From the NCBI GenBank assembly GCA_030840645.1, contig JAVEEC010000043.1, positions 1 through 64,000 on the forward strand: a DNA stretch of 64,000 nucleotides. The letters run 5' to 3'. Shown piece after piece: positions 55,648 to 64,000 of this stretch. The number at the start of each line of letters is the position of its first letter. Position 1 is the first letter of the stretch. The position numbers and the translations under genes are program-made. This stretch comes from Frankiaceae bacterium. GTDB lineage: Bacteria > Actinomycetota > Actinomycetes > BP-191. The notes beneath the pieces are model-generated. The model did no database searches. It worked only from the letters and a program-made list of their open reading frames with translations, and was not told the origin of the DNA.

Positions 55648-56949
55648 TTGTTCGCCGGCCCCTCGCTCACCCGTTCCGCGGGAACCAGCCTGGTCGTGCA
55701 GGTCGCGGGCGCCGGGCTCGGCATGGCCGTGCAGGTGCTGCTCGCCCGCGCGATGTCGCTCGGGGAGTTCGGGGCGTACTCCTACGCCGTCAGCTGGGTC
55801 GGCTTCGTGGTGCTCGTCGGGCGGGGCGGCTTCGACAAGAGCGCGGTGCGGTTCCTGCCGCAGTACGACGCGGTCGGCGACTCGATCGCGAGCGCGGCGT
55901 TCCGGCGGTTCAGCGTGCGGTTCAGCCTCGTCGCGTCGACGCTCGCGGCCGGCGTCACGGCGTTGGGCGTCCTCCTCGTCGGGTCGCAGCTCGGGGCGTC
56001 GCGTCAGCACGCGCTGGTCGCGGCGCTGCTGATCGCGCCGCCGCTCGCGGCGTTGCAGGTCGAGTCGAGCCACCTCCGCGCCGCCCGCCAGGCGGCGCTC
56101 TCCGTCGTACCCGAGTCGGTGGCGCAGCCGATCCTGCTGGCGCTGTTCGTCGGCGCGGCCGCGGTCGCGGGACTCCGGGTGAACGCCGTCACGGCGGCGC
56201 TGTACACGGCGCTCGCGTGCGCGCTCGTCGCCGTCGCGCTGCACGTCTTCGTCGGGCGGCGGGTCGGCACGACCGCCGGGCCGCGGGAGGACCCGGCGCT
56301 GCGCCGGCTCTGGCTCACGGCGTCGGGGCACCTCGCGCTCGGCGGCGCCGCGGCGCTCGTCCTCGTCCAGGCCGACGTCATCGTGCTCGGCATCGTCTCG
56401 ACGCCGGAGGCGGTCGCGCGCTACGTCGTCGCGGCCAAGCTCGGCGTCGCGCTGAACCTGCTGCCCAGCGCGGTCGGCCTGATCCTCGCGCCGACGCTGA
56501 CCCACCTGCTCGCGCGCGGCGAGCGCGCCGAGGCCCAACGCGTGCTGACCACCTCGACCCGCGTCGCGCTGCTCGGGGTCGCCCTGCTCGCGGCGGCCCT
56601 CGCGGTGAGCGGGCACCTCGTGCTCTCGCTGTTCGGGAACGAGTACCGCGGCGGCTACGACATCCTGCTGATCATCCTGGCCGCGCAGGTACTGTTCGCC
56701 GCAGCCGGGCCGAGCGAGATCGTGCTCGCCGTGTCGGAACGTCCAGGATCGCTGACCGCGATCTTCGCCGGCTCGGCCGCCGCGAACGTGCTCCTCCTCT
56801 TCCTGCTCGTCCCGCGGTACGGGCCCGAGGGCGCGGCGGCGATCGCGGGCGGCGTGCGGGTGGTCGAGACCCACCTGGCGCGGATCAAGGTACGGCGGCT
56901 GCTGGGGCTGGCGACCGGGCCTTTCGGGGCTCAGCTCCGGTCGGAGTAG
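55648..56949 (+). CDS. Wzx-type oligosaccharide flippase (MATE/MOP superfamily)
   Basis: A 433-residue polytopic protein with about twelve spans (SLVVQVAGAGLGMAVQVLLA at the start, KLGVALNLLPSAVGLILAP in the middle, LFGNEYRGGYDILLIILAAQ). It flips lipid-linked repeat units across the membrane. TTG 55648 is the first standard start; ATC 55630 has GAGAGG 8 bases upstream and would add SRLRAL, a normal family N-terminus. It converges on the epimerase gene with a 19-base overlap. Confidence 0.88.
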   Translation: MFAGPSLTRSAGTSLVVQVAGAGLGMAVQVLLARAMSLGEFGAYSYAVSWVGFVVLVGRGGFDKSAVRFLPQYDAVGDSIASAAFRRFSVRFSLVASTLAAGVTALGVLLVGSQLGASRQHALVAALLIAPPLAALQVESSHLRAARQAALSVVPESVAQPILLALFVGAAAVAGLRVNAVTAALYTALACALVAVALHVFVGRRVGTTAGPREDPALRRLWLTASGHLALGGAAALVLVQADVIVLGIVSTPEAVARYVVAAKLGVALNLLPSAVGLILAPTLTHLLARGERAEAQRVLTTSTRVALLGVALLAAALAVSGHLVLSLFGNEYRGGYDILLIILAAQVLFAAAGPSEIVLAVSERPGSLTAIFAGSAAANVLLLFLLVPRYGPEGAAAIAGGVRVVETHLARIKVRRLLGLATGPFGAQLRSE

Positions 56950-57896
56950 TGCGCGAGCGCCTCCGCGGGCAGCCCCATGAGCCACTCCCACTGGCGGCGC
57001 AGCCCGTCCTCCAGGCCGACCTTCGGTGACCAGCCGAGCCGGTCGCGCGCCGCGTCGGTCAGCCCCGACGTCCGCCGTACGTCGCCCGCCGCCGCCTCCT
57101 GCGTCACGGTGTCCGGCGCGCCGCCGGTGATGGCGGTCATCAGCTTCAGTACCTCGTTCACTGTTGCCTCGCTGCCGCCCGCGACGTTGTACGTGCCCGG
57201 CTCGCTGCCCGGCTGCGCGGCCAGCCAGTTCGCCTCGACCACGTCGTCGACGTAGGTGAAGTCTCGCGACTGCTCGCCGTCGCCGAAGATCGGGACCGGC
57301 GGCGCCCCGAGCCGCGTCGCGAGCAGCCGGGAGAACGCCATGTCCGGGCGCTGGCGCGGGCCGTACACCGTGAAGTACCGCAGGGCGACGGCGGGCAGCC
57401 CGAAGTTGTCGCGGTAGACCTCGATGAGGTGCTCGCCCGCGCGCTTGGTGACGCCGTACGGGCTGCGCGGGCGCGGCAGCGCGTCCTCGGCCAGCCGGGG
57501 GGCGAGCGCCTCGCCGTAGACCGACGAGCTGGACGCGTGGACGACCCGGCCGACACCCGAGTGCAGGCAGGACTCCAGCAGGTGCTGCGTCGCCACCAGG
57601 TTGTGCCGTACGTAGCCGGGGAACTCGCTCCACGACGCCCGCACGCCCGGCTGCGCAGCCTGGTGGAACACCACGTCGAACGGCGCGCCCATCTCCGCCA
57701 GCGACAGGTCGAGAACGTCGGCCTCGACGAACGTGAAGCCGGTGCCGTCGAGGTGCGCGAGGTTGCGCCGCTTCAGCTCGGGGCTGTAGTAGCCGGTCAG
57801 CGCGTCGACGCCGACGACCTCCCAGCCCTCGCGGACCAGCCGCTGCGACAGGTGGCTGCCGATGAACCCGGCCGCGCCGGTGACCAGCGCCCTCAT
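56931..57896 (-). CDS. NAD-dependent sugar epimerase/dehydratase (UDP-glucuronate/glucose 4-epimerase-like)
   Basis: A 321-residue extended SDR. NAD motif VTGAAGFIGSHLSQRL, catalytic Ser and Tyr-x3-Lys in ASSSSVYGE and SPYGVTKRAGE, and ALRYFTVYGPRQRPDMAFSR are all intact. GYYSPELKRRN near residue 40 resembles the glucuronate epimerases. It makes a nucleotide sugar precursor. ATG 57896 overlaps the stop of the upstream GT4 gene. Confidence 0.9.
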   Translation of the reverse strand: MRALVTGAAGFIGSHLSQRLVREGWEVVGVDALTGYYSPELKRRNLAHLDGTGFTFVEADVLDLSLAEMGAPFDVVFHQAAQPGVRASWSEFPGYVRHNLVATQHLLESCLHSGVGRVVHASSSSVYGEALAPRLAEDALPRPRSPYGVTKRAGEHLIEVYRDNFGLPAVALRYFTVYGPRQRPDMAFSRLLATRLGAPPVPIFGDGEQSRDFTYVDDVVEANWLAAQPGSEPGTYNVAGGSEATVNEVLKLMTAITGGAPDTVTQEAAAGDVRRTSGLTDAARDRLGWSPKVGLEDGLRRQWEWLMGLPAEALAHYSDRS

Positions 57897-59068
57897 CCCG
57901 CGTCGTCCTTCACGAGTCCCGGCTCCAAGCTGCGTACGGCGTCCGCAAGGCGGTCCTGCGTCCGGTCGAACGTGTTGCGCCCCAGGTGTTCTGCGGCGGC
58001 GTTGACCCGCGCGGTGACGTCGGCGCAGCCGTCCAGGACCGTGGCGATCGCGGCGGCGAGGCCCGCGACGTCGCCGGGCTCGACCAGCCAGCCACGTCCG
58101 TCGCCGACGAGGCCGCGGATGCCGCCGACGTCGGCGGCCACCACGGGGACCCGCCTGGCCTGCGCCTCCATCACGACCTTCGGCACGCCCTCCCCGCCCG
58201 TCGAGGGCAGGACGAGCAGCGCCGCCCGCGCGTACTCCGCGTCGAGCGCGGCGGCGTCGAGCCAGCCCGCGACGGCGATGTCTGCCGCGCCCGGCAACCG
58301 TGTGTCGAGGGCCTGCTGCCGCAGGACGCCGTCGCCGACGAGCCGCAGCTCGAAGTCGCGACCGGCGGCCGCGAGCGACCCGGCCGCGGCGAGCAGGTCG
58401 GGCAGGCCCTTGTGATGGTTCAGCCCGCCGACGAAGAGCACGACCGGCCGCCCCGCCCGCACCTCGCGCGAGGCCGCGACCGTCGAGTGCAGGAAGTTCG
58501 CGAACACCAGCCGCCGCGGCGCGGACCTGCCGTACCGCGCGTCCAGGTCCTCGCCCACCGACATCGTCAGCGCGGACCCGCGCGCGACCGCATGGGTCCT
58601 GCGGGCCGTGGCGCGGGCGCGCAGCCGGTGGTACGCCCTCGCCGGCGGCGTCGCGGCGCGTTCGGCCCGCAGGTCGAACACCCCGGCCGCGTCGCCGTGC
58701 AACGACACCCAGTACGGCCGGCGCAGCAGGCGTGCCGCCCGGCACGCCGCGAAGCCCCACGGCGACGGCAGCCGGGCGTAGACCCAGTCGCTGCGCCGGA
58801 CGGCGGTCGCGATCCGCAACGCCACCGCCGGCCACTCGGCGAGGCGGGCGGCGCCGACGTTGGGCAGCCGGTTGGCGACGATCGCGGGCGAGAGGCTCGA
58901 CGCCGCCGTGAACGACGCGGTGTTGGTGCTCTCGCGCACCGCGAGGTACGTCGGCGCGGCGAGGAAGCCGGTCGCCAGCGCGAGCATCCGGCGTTCGACC
59001 GGACGCTGCGCGCGACCGCCGGGACCGTCGGCGAAGCGCACGTTCAGCCCGGCCACCAGCACCCTCAC
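57893..59068 (-). CDS. GT4 glycosyltransferase
   Basis: A 391-residue GT-B enzyme with VLVAGLNVRFADGPGGRA at the start, LFVGGLNHHKGLPDLLAAAG before the donor domain, and PSTGGEGVPKVVMEAQARRV as the donor-binding E-x7-E region. The acceptor is unknown. It overlaps the ligase-like gene by 4 bases at its start. Confidence 0.9.
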   Translation of the reverse strand: MRVLVAGLNVRFADGPGGRAQRPVERRMLALATGFLAAPTYLAVRESTNTASFTAASSLSPAIVANRLPNVGAARLAEWPAVALRIATAVRRSDWVYARLPSPWGFAACRAARLLRRPYWVSLHGDAAGVFDLRAERAATPPARAYHRLRARATARRTHAVARGSALTMSVGEDLDARYGRSAPRRLVFANFLHSTVAASREVRAGRPVVLFVGGLNHHKGLPDLLAAAGSLAAAGRDFELRLVGDGVLRQQALDTRLPGAADIAVAGWLDAAALDAEYARAALLVLPSTGGEGVPKVVMEAQARRVPVVAADVGGIRGLVGDGRGWLVEPGDVAGLAAAIATVLDGCADVTARVNAAAEHLGRNTFDRTQDRLADAVRSLEPGLVKDDAG

Positions 59069-60357
59069 CGGACCGCGGCCAGCGGCCGCCGCTCCGGGAC
59101 GGCGGCAGGTGGTCCTGGTGCGTCCTTCGCCTCGGCCTCGGCCCGGTCCGCCTGCGCGAGCGCCACGCCCATCAGCACCCAGAACAGCACGCCGGACCCG
59201 ATGATGTCGTGGGTCAGCGAGACCATGATCCCGGCGAGCGCGACGTACATCCCGGCCACCGCCATCGGCTCGCCGGTGGCGCGCGCGTACCTGCGCAGCC
59301 GCACCACCACCATGACCAGCACGAGCGCAAACAGCAGGCCGATGAGGACCCCGTGGTCCGCGAGGATCTGGACGACGTCGTTGTGGTAGTTGGCGCGCTG
59401 GTTGGCGAACGTCGCGTTCGCGTCGCCGACGAACGGGCTGCGCTTGAGGATGTCGAACGCCTGGTTGTACCGCCCGCCGCGCGAGGTGTCGGTGGTCAGC
59501 CGTTCGAGCTGCCGGTCGGGGAAGAGCCGGGCGAAGATCGCGGCCGTCTGCGTGTAGAGCACCACGGCGGTCGCCCCGACGGCGAGCAGCGCCATCGAGC
59601 CGCCGACGCGGTGGCGCCGCAGCGCGCGGGCGACCTCGGCGCAGATGGCCAGCACCAGCACCAGGAACCCGGCCCGCGACTGCGTCATCAACGCGGCGAG
59701 CCCGATGAGACCCACGCAGAAGATCCCGGCCACCCGCTTGAGGCCGCGCAGCGTGCGGATGCGCACCATCAGCGTGACGAGCGAGAGGCAGAGGTAGAAC
59801 GCCGCGGCGTTCGGGTTGCCGTAGAGGCCGGTCACGCGCTTGATCAGGCCGAGCGCGTAGCTCGGCGGCAGCTCGATCAGCCCGAACAGCGTGGGCGAGT
59901 AGAAGTACTGGATGACGCAGGCGAGCGCGACGACCGCGCCGCCGAGCACGACGGCGTCGAGCATCCGGTTCTGCGCGTCGACGCCGAACCTCGGTAGCCC
60001 CTTCATCGTCAGCAGGATCACCAGGATCGCCAGCGCGCGGACCACCGAGATCGGCGACTGCGGAACGAGCAGCAGGTGCAGCACGAGCAGGACGACGAGG
60101 AGGAACTGGAGGAGGTCGACGACGTTCAGGCTGTTCAGCCGCCGGCGGGAGAACGCGGTGTCGGCGAGCAGCAGCAGGCCGAGCACGATGGTCGCCGCCT
60201 GGGCGAACGAGAAGCCGATGGCGCGCGCGGTCAGCGTGCCGCCGAAGCCCATGTAGAGGCAGATCGTGACCGTCCGGGCGAGCCCGGACACGGGCGGGCG
60301 GCGCAGCGGCAGGTAGACCAGCGGGATGAGTGCCAGCGCGATGAAGAGGTCCCTCAC
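59065..60357 (-). CDS. O-antigen ligase/polymerase (Wzy-like) membrane protein
   Basis: A 430-residue protein with about eleven spans. The large extracytoplasmic loop holds TSRGGRYNQAFDILKRSPF and ANYHNDVVQILADHG, the pattern of the Wzy_C/WaaL family including the conserved Arg and His. It polymerises or transfers lipid-linked glycan outside the membrane. GTG 60357 overlaps the next upstream gene by 4 bases. Confidence 0.88.
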   Translation of the reverse strand: MRDLFIALALIPLVYLPLRRPPVSGLARTVTICLYMGFGGTLTARAIGFSFAQAATIVLGLLLLADTAFSRRRLNSLNVVDLLQFLLVVLLVLHLLLVPQSPISVVRALAILVILLTMKGLPRFGVDAQNRMLDAVVLGGAVVALACVIQYFYSPTLFGLIELPPSYALGLIKRVTGLYGNPNAAAFYLCLSLVTLMVRIRTLRGLKRVAGIFCVGLIGLAALMTQSRAGFLVLVLAICAEVARALRRHRVGGSMALLAVGATAVVLYTQTAAIFARLFPDRQLERLTTDTSRGGRYNQAFDILKRSPFVGDANATFANQRANYHNDVVQILADHGVLIGLLFALVLVMVVVRLRRYARATGEPMAVAGMYVALAGIMVSLTHDIIGSGVLFWVLMGVALAQADRAEAEAKDAPGPPAAVPERRPLAAVR

Positions 60358-61409
60358 GGCCGCGCCTCGCGGGAGACCGCGTGCCGGGCCGCGGCGAGCA
60401 GCGCGTTCGCGTACGTCGTGTAGTCGTCCGCGGGCACCGAGTCCCTGGCGGCCTCGGGCGTCGCGGTGTCGAGGACGCCGCGTACCGCGCGCGCGAACGC
60501 CGAGAGCGGCTCCACCGCGGCGATCCTCCCGTTGCTCTCGTCCGGCCGCACCAGGTCCCGCGCGCCGTCGACCGAGGAGACCACGACGGGGCACCCGGCC
60601 GCCAGCGCCTCACTGACCGAGATGCTGAACGGCGCCACGCGGAACGGTGCCAGGAAGACGTTGCCCCGTCCGAGGGTGTCCCGAACCCCGGCCCGGTCGA
60701 CCTGGCCGAGCAGCGTCAGCCGCGGGCTCTCCCGGAGCGTGTCCGCGAGCGGGCCGCTCCCGGCCACCAGCACCTCGTCCAGGCCGGCCTGCTCGGCGAG
60801 AGCGGGGAGCAGGTCGGCGCCGAGCCGCGGCGTCAGCTCGCCGACGAACACGCCGACCCGGCCGCCCTCCTTGCGGTCCTGCTTCGCCTCCGCGAAGAAC
60901 GTCGTGTCGCCGACGTTGCGCCCGACCGTCGTCGCCTCGCGCGGCGCGCCGAGCGTCGCGAGGTGCTCCGCGGCGGCGTGGCCGTAGGAGACGTACGCGC
61001 TCGCCCCCTTCACGAACGCGCGGCGGTAGCGCTGCGCGAGGCCCGAGGCGTTGCGGGTGCTGAGCGCGGTGCTGCCGCTCCACAGGACGTACGGCACCCC
61101 GCGGGCCCGGCAGACGGCAGCGGCGGTCGCCGCGGTGAGCGAGTCCCAGCCGCCGACGATGACGCAGTCCCTGTCCTTCGCGGCGTGGATCGCGTCGGTG
61201 TTCACGAGCACCGCGCGGTCGCGCACCCGTAGCTCGCGGCCGGGCAGGACGCGGAAGTCGAACCCGATGTCGTCCCAGTACGTCGGCCACGCGCGGCGGC
61301 GGAGCTGCTCGCGCATGAACCAGACCGAGAGGTCGCAGTGCCGCGCCAGCTCGTTGAACACCGGGAGCCGGTACGGCGCCATGCTGTTGGTCAGCAGCAG
61401 CACCCTCAC
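60354..61409 (-). CDS. GT4-like glycosyltransferase
   Basis: A 351-residue GT-B enzyme. It starts VRVLLLTNSMAPYRLPVFNE, typical of the family, and has VGVFVGELTPRLGADLLPAL and SISVSEALAAGCPVVVSSVDG as the donor site. It is coupled by 4-base overlaps to the ligase-like gene and the next glycosyltransferase. Confidence 0.9.
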   Translation of the reverse strand: MRVLLLTNSMAPYRLPVFNELARHCDLSVWFMREQLRRRAWPTYWDDIGFDFRVLPGRELRVRDRAVLVNTDAIHAAKDRDCVIVGGWDSLTAATAAAVCRARGVPYVLWSGSTALSTRNASGLAQRYRRAFVKGASAYVSYGHAAAEHLATLGAPREATTVGRNVGDTTFFAEAKQDRKEGGRVGVFVGELTPRLGADLLPALAEQAGLDEVLVAGSGPLADTLRESPRLTLLGQVDRAGVRDTLGRGNVFLAPFRVAPFSISVSEALAAGCPVVVSSVDGARDLVRPDESNGRIAAVEPLSAFARAVRGVLDTATPEAARDSVPADDYTTYANALLAAARHAVSREARP

Positions 61410-62311
61410 CGCGACCCCCCCACGAGCGCGCCGATCGCCGCGACCAGGTCGTCCGACCAGGCCTCCCGCGCTGCCTCCCGCGCGGCCGCGGACGCGAGCG
61501 CGGCCGGCGGCTCCGTCGCGGGCGCGCTCTCCAGGAGCTTCAGCGTCTCCGCGATCCCCTCTACGGAGGCGGGGTCGAACCACTGCACGTCGGCGCCGTT
61601 GCGCGCGACCAGCTCCTGGTGCCCGACGATCCCCGACGCGGCCACCCGCGGCGCGAGGACGAGCGCCTCCAGCAACGCGACGGGCGACGCCTCGACCAGG
61701 CTGGGGAACACCGCGGCGTGGCTCGCCCGCAGCAGCGCGAGGATGCCGGCCCGGCTCTGCGGCCCCACGTACGTGACCGCCGGGTCGCCGGCCACGCGGG
61801 CCCGCAGGTCGGCCTCCGAGCGCGCCGCGCCGCCCCCCGCGACGACGAGCGACAGGCCGCCGCCGGAGGCGCGGTACGAACGGTGCGCCGCGACGAGGCG
61901 GGCGAGGTTGCGGTAGCTGGAGATCGAGCCCGCGCAGAGCAGGAACGGCGTCGGGACGTCCGGCTCCGCCCCGGGCGCGGCGACCAGGTCGTCGAACGCC
62001 GCGTCGAGGACGTTGTGCAGCCCGTTCGACGCCGAACGCCCGCGGCGCGGGATCGCCCCCGAGATCCGCAGCACGCCGAGCGAACGCCGCATCGACACCT
62101 CGGTCGCTGCCCGCAGCGCGACCTGGCGCCGCAGCTCGGCCCGGGTCGGCGAGGTCCAGCACCAGGGCCAGGCGTTCTGCGGCATCAGCAGGAAGCGGCC
62201 GGTCAGCAGCGAGCGGGCAGGGGCGTGGTTCCTGACGAAGAGCGGCAGCCCGTCGGTCAACGACAGCGCGTCGGGGCGGCGGCGGGCGGCGTCACGGAGG
62301 TTGGCCAGCAT
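61406..62311 (-). CDS. GT4-like glycosyltransferase, N-terminal domain short
   Basis: A 301-residue enzyme, shorter than its neighbours. The C-domain is clear (FLLCAGSISSYRNLARLVAA, FPSLVEASPVALLEALVLAP), but the N-terminal domain is only about 130 residues. ATG 62311 has GGGGGG 6 bases upstream; the longer frame upstream is unlike a protein. It may be a naturally short form or have lost its 5' end. It heads a four-gene operon ending at the epimerase. Confidence 0.8.
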   Translation of the reverse strand: MLANLRDAARRRPDALSLTDGLPLFVRNHAPARSLLTGRFLLMPQNAWPWCWTSPTRAELRRQVALRAATEVSMRRSLGVLRISGAIPRRGRSASNGLHNVLDAAFDDLVAAPGAEPDVPTPFLLCAGSISSYRNLARLVAAHRSYRASGGGLSLVVAGGGAARSEADLRARVAGDPAVTYVGPQSRAGILALLRASHAAVFPSLVEASPVALLEALVLAPRVAASGIVGHQELVARNGADVQWFDPASVEGIAETLKLLESAPATEPPAALASAAAREAAREAWSDDLVAAIGALVGGSR

Positions 62312-62463
62312 GACGTGCCCCCCGCCGGACCACGCGCCCTCTACCACCGGCCTGACCCGCAACACACGCTCCCGGAGAGCCTCGCCCGAACCCGGGCCAG
62401 TCTGGCAGAGGCACGCGGCCGGTCGCACATCGTGCGTTCGCCGTCCTGTGCGACAGTTCTTCC

Positions 62464-63711
62464 GTGGCAGCACCGTCGCGGATCTGCATCGTCGGCCTGG
62501 GCTACATCGGCCTGCCGACGGCTGCCGCACTGGCGACCCGCGGTCTCGACGTGGTCGGCGTCGACGTCGTGCCCGGCGTCGTGGACGCGATCAACCGCGG
62601 CGAGGCGCCGTTCTCCGAGCCGGACCTCGCGGTCGCGGTGTCCGGCGCGGTCGCGATGGGGCGGCTGCGCGCGACGACGGCGCCCGAGGCGGCGGATGCG
62701 TTCGTCATCGCGGTGCCGACCCCGATCCGCGAGGACCAGACCGCCGACCGTTCCTACATCGAGGCCGCGGCCGAGGCGATCGCACCCGTCCTGCGGCCGG
62801 GCAACCTCGTCGTCCTGGAGTCCACGTCGCCCCCCGGCACGACGCTGCGGCTGTCGCGGTGGCTCGCGGAGCGCCGCCCCGACCTGACGTTCCCGCACGA
62901 CCATCAGGACGCCGCCGACGTCAACGTCGCGCACTGCCCTGAACGCGTGCTGCCGGGCCGGATCATGATCGAGATCGTCATGAACGACCGCGTCATCGGC
63001 GGCGTCAGCCCCACCTGCGCCGAGCGCGCGCGCGACTTGTACGCCGTCGTCACGCAGGGCCGCATCCACCTCACCGACGCGACGACGGCCGAGATGGCCA
63101 AGCTGTCGGAGAACGCGTACCGCGACGTCAACATCGGCTACGCGAACGAGCTGTCGATGATCTGCGACCACCTCGGCATCGACGTGCACGAGGTCATCGA
63201 GCTGGCCAACCGCCACCCGCGGGTGAACGTCCTGCAGCCGGGGCCCGGCGTCGGCGGGCACTGCATCGCGGTCGACCCTTGGTTCATCGTCGAGGCCGCA
63301 CCCGAGCACGCCCGGCTGATCAGGACCGCGCGCGAGGTCAACGAGTCGAAGCCGTCGTACGTCGTGGGCGAGGTCGTGAAGTCCGCGCAGCGCTACCGCG
63401 ACCCGGTGATCGCCTGCCTCGGCCTGACGTTCAAGGCCGATGTGGACGACCTGCGGGAGAGCCCGGCGCTGCGCATCACGACCGACCTGGTCCGGCACGG
63501 CCTCGGCCGGGTCGTCGTGGCGGAGCCGCACGTCGACGCGCTGCCCGCCGACCTCGCCGCGCTCGGCGGTGTCCGGCTGGTCGACACGGCCGCGGCGATC
63601 GAGGAGGCGGACATCGTCCTGCTCCTGGTGGACCACGCGGAGTTCCGCGGCGTTAAGCGCGCCGCGCTGCGGGGCAAGGTCGTCTTCGACACGCGGGGCG
63701 TCTGGCGCTGA
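62464..63711 (+). CDS. Nucleotide-sugar dehydrogenase, UDP-ManNAc dehydrogenase type
   Basis: A 415-residue enzyme that oxidises C6 of a UDP-sugar to a uronic acid with two NAD. NAD motif CIVGLGYIGLPTAAALA, catalytic Cys267 in GVGGHCIAVDPWF and the hinge AEMAKLSENAYRDVNIG are intact. GHCIAVDPWF marks the WecC/WbpA group over UDP-glucose dehydrogenase. A uronic acid in the glycan fits the heparinase-like neighbour. GTG 62464 is divergent from the glycosyltransferase operon across 152 bases. Confidence 0.93.
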   Translation: MAAPSRICIVGLGYIGLPTAAALATRGLDVVGVDVVPGVVDAINRGEAPFSEPDLAVAVSGAVAMGRLRATTAPEAADAFVIAVPTPIREDQTADRSYIEAAAEAIAPVLRPGNLVVLESTSPPGTTLRLSRWLAERRPDLTFPHDHQDAADVNVAHCPERVLPGRIMIEIVMNDRVIGGVSPTCAERARDLYAVVTQGRIHLTDATTAEMAKLSENAYRDVNIGYANELSMICDHLGIDVHEVIELANRHPRVNVLQPGPGVGGHCIAVDPWFIVEAAPEHARLIRTAREVNESKPSYVVGEVVKSAQRYRDPVIACLGLTFKADVDDLRESPALRITTDLVRHGLGRVVVAEPHVDALPADLAALGGVRLVDTAAAIEEADIVLLLVDHAEFRGVKRAALRGKVVFDTRGVWR

Positions 63712-63730
63712 ACGGGGAGAGCGGGACTCG

Positions 63731-64000
63731 ATGTGCGGGATAGCGGGGACGGCGGGTGTCCGGCCGGCGGCCGAACGCCGTACCGACGCGCTCGCGGCGC
63801 TGGTCAGGCGGGGTCCTGACGGGTCGTTCTGCCACTCGGCGCGCGTCGGCGAGCGCGACTTCGACCTGCTGCACACCCGGCTCGCGATCAACGACATGAG
63901 CCCCGCCGCGGTCCAGCCCATGAGCGACGAGTCCGAGCGCTTCGTCATGGTGTTCAACGGCGAGATCTACAACTACCGCGACCTGCGCGCGGAGTGCGAG
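63731..64000 (+). CDS. asnB: Asparagine synthetase, glutamine-hydrolysing (5' part only)
   Basis: The first 90 residues are seen; the gene runs off the window. MCGIAG gives the N-terminal nucleophile Cys after Met removal, and RRGPDGSFCH, LLHTRLAINDMSP, VMVFNGEIYNYRDLR are class II glutaminase motifs. Such enzymes in polysaccharide clusters may amidate uronic acids, which fits the dehydrogenase just upstream. The synthetase domain lies outside the window. Confidence 0.9.
   Translation, partial: MCGIAGTAGVRPAAERRTDALAALVRRGPDGSFCHSARVGERDFDLLHTRLAINDMSPAAVQPMSDESERFVMVFNGEIYNYRDLRAECE

Noticed and set aside
62411-62440. GGCAGA followed by a GGCCGGTCG stretch before the UDP-sugar dehydrogenase
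   Set aside because: It resembles the spacer of the element but lacks the CGAA block and the sixth base of the first block.

Overview
The window is 64 kb of very GC-rich DNA with dense, short-spaced genes, frequent GTG starts and 4-nt stop/start overlaps. Family content (SigB/SigF-type sigma factor, ECF sigma factors, an amtB-glnB-glnD operon preceded by GlnR-type boxes, class E sortase-type LAxTG anchor, excalibur and DUF2330 secreted proteins) points to a high-GC Gram-positive actinomycete of aerobic, soil or water type. I cannot name the genus. No rRNA, tRNA, CRISPR array, transposase or phage gene was found, and no gene-free stretch exceeds about 250 bases.

Region 1 (1-5.3 kb): a partial TPR-like gene, a CRP-family regulator, a zinc alcohol dehydrogenase, then a visibly AT-richer two-gene island (DUF262 protein plus HEPN protein) that looks imported. 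The HEPN gene carries a one-base frameshift just before its RNxxxH motif. Next is a geranylgeranyl-reductase-type flavoprotein.

Region 2 (5.4-31 kb): a housekeeping and secretome region. It holds three secreted CocE/X-Pro-dipeptidyl-peptidase-type hydrolases, an acyl-CoA dehydrogenase behind a TetR-like palindrome, two ECF sigma factors (one with a YciI/DGPF partner, one overlapping an O6-alkylguanine DNA alkyltransferase), thiC behind a TPP riboswitch, an Fpg/Nei glycosylase, a cupredoxin, a DUF2330 protein, an LVIVD-repeat protein, three tandem four-cysteine secreted peptides, metF, a polytopic glycosyltransferase-like protein and a SigB/F-type sigma factor. Five transcription units for secreted proteins here (the three CocE genes, the cysteine-peptide operon and the LVIVD gene) share an upstream element, GGCAGG-N17/18-CGAA. 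It looks like one dedicated ECF-type promoter and is the most novel signal in the window.

Region 3 (31-39.6 kb): a membrane-associated alpha/beta hydrolase, a small GNAT protein, the nitrogen operon amtB-glnB-glnD, an LPxTG-anchored ice-binding-like DUF3494 protein and a GH18 protein.

Region 4 (39.6-64 kb): a large cell-surface polysaccharide cluster. It has a Wzz/CpsD-type tyrosine kinase, a CapD/PglF-like dehydratase, DUF4012 and Asp-box proteins, heparinase II/III-like protein, several GT4 glycosyltransferases, PglD-like acetyltransferase, PglC-like phosphoglycosyl transferase, PglE-like aminotransferase, a fused dehydrogenase/Gfo-Idh-MocA protein, methyltransferase, flippase, sugar epimerase, O-antigen-ligase-like polymerase, UDP-ManNAc-type dehydrogenase and the start of an asparagine synthetase. 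Together these can make a diamino-sugar-type lipid-linked glycan, flip it, polymerise it and control chain length.
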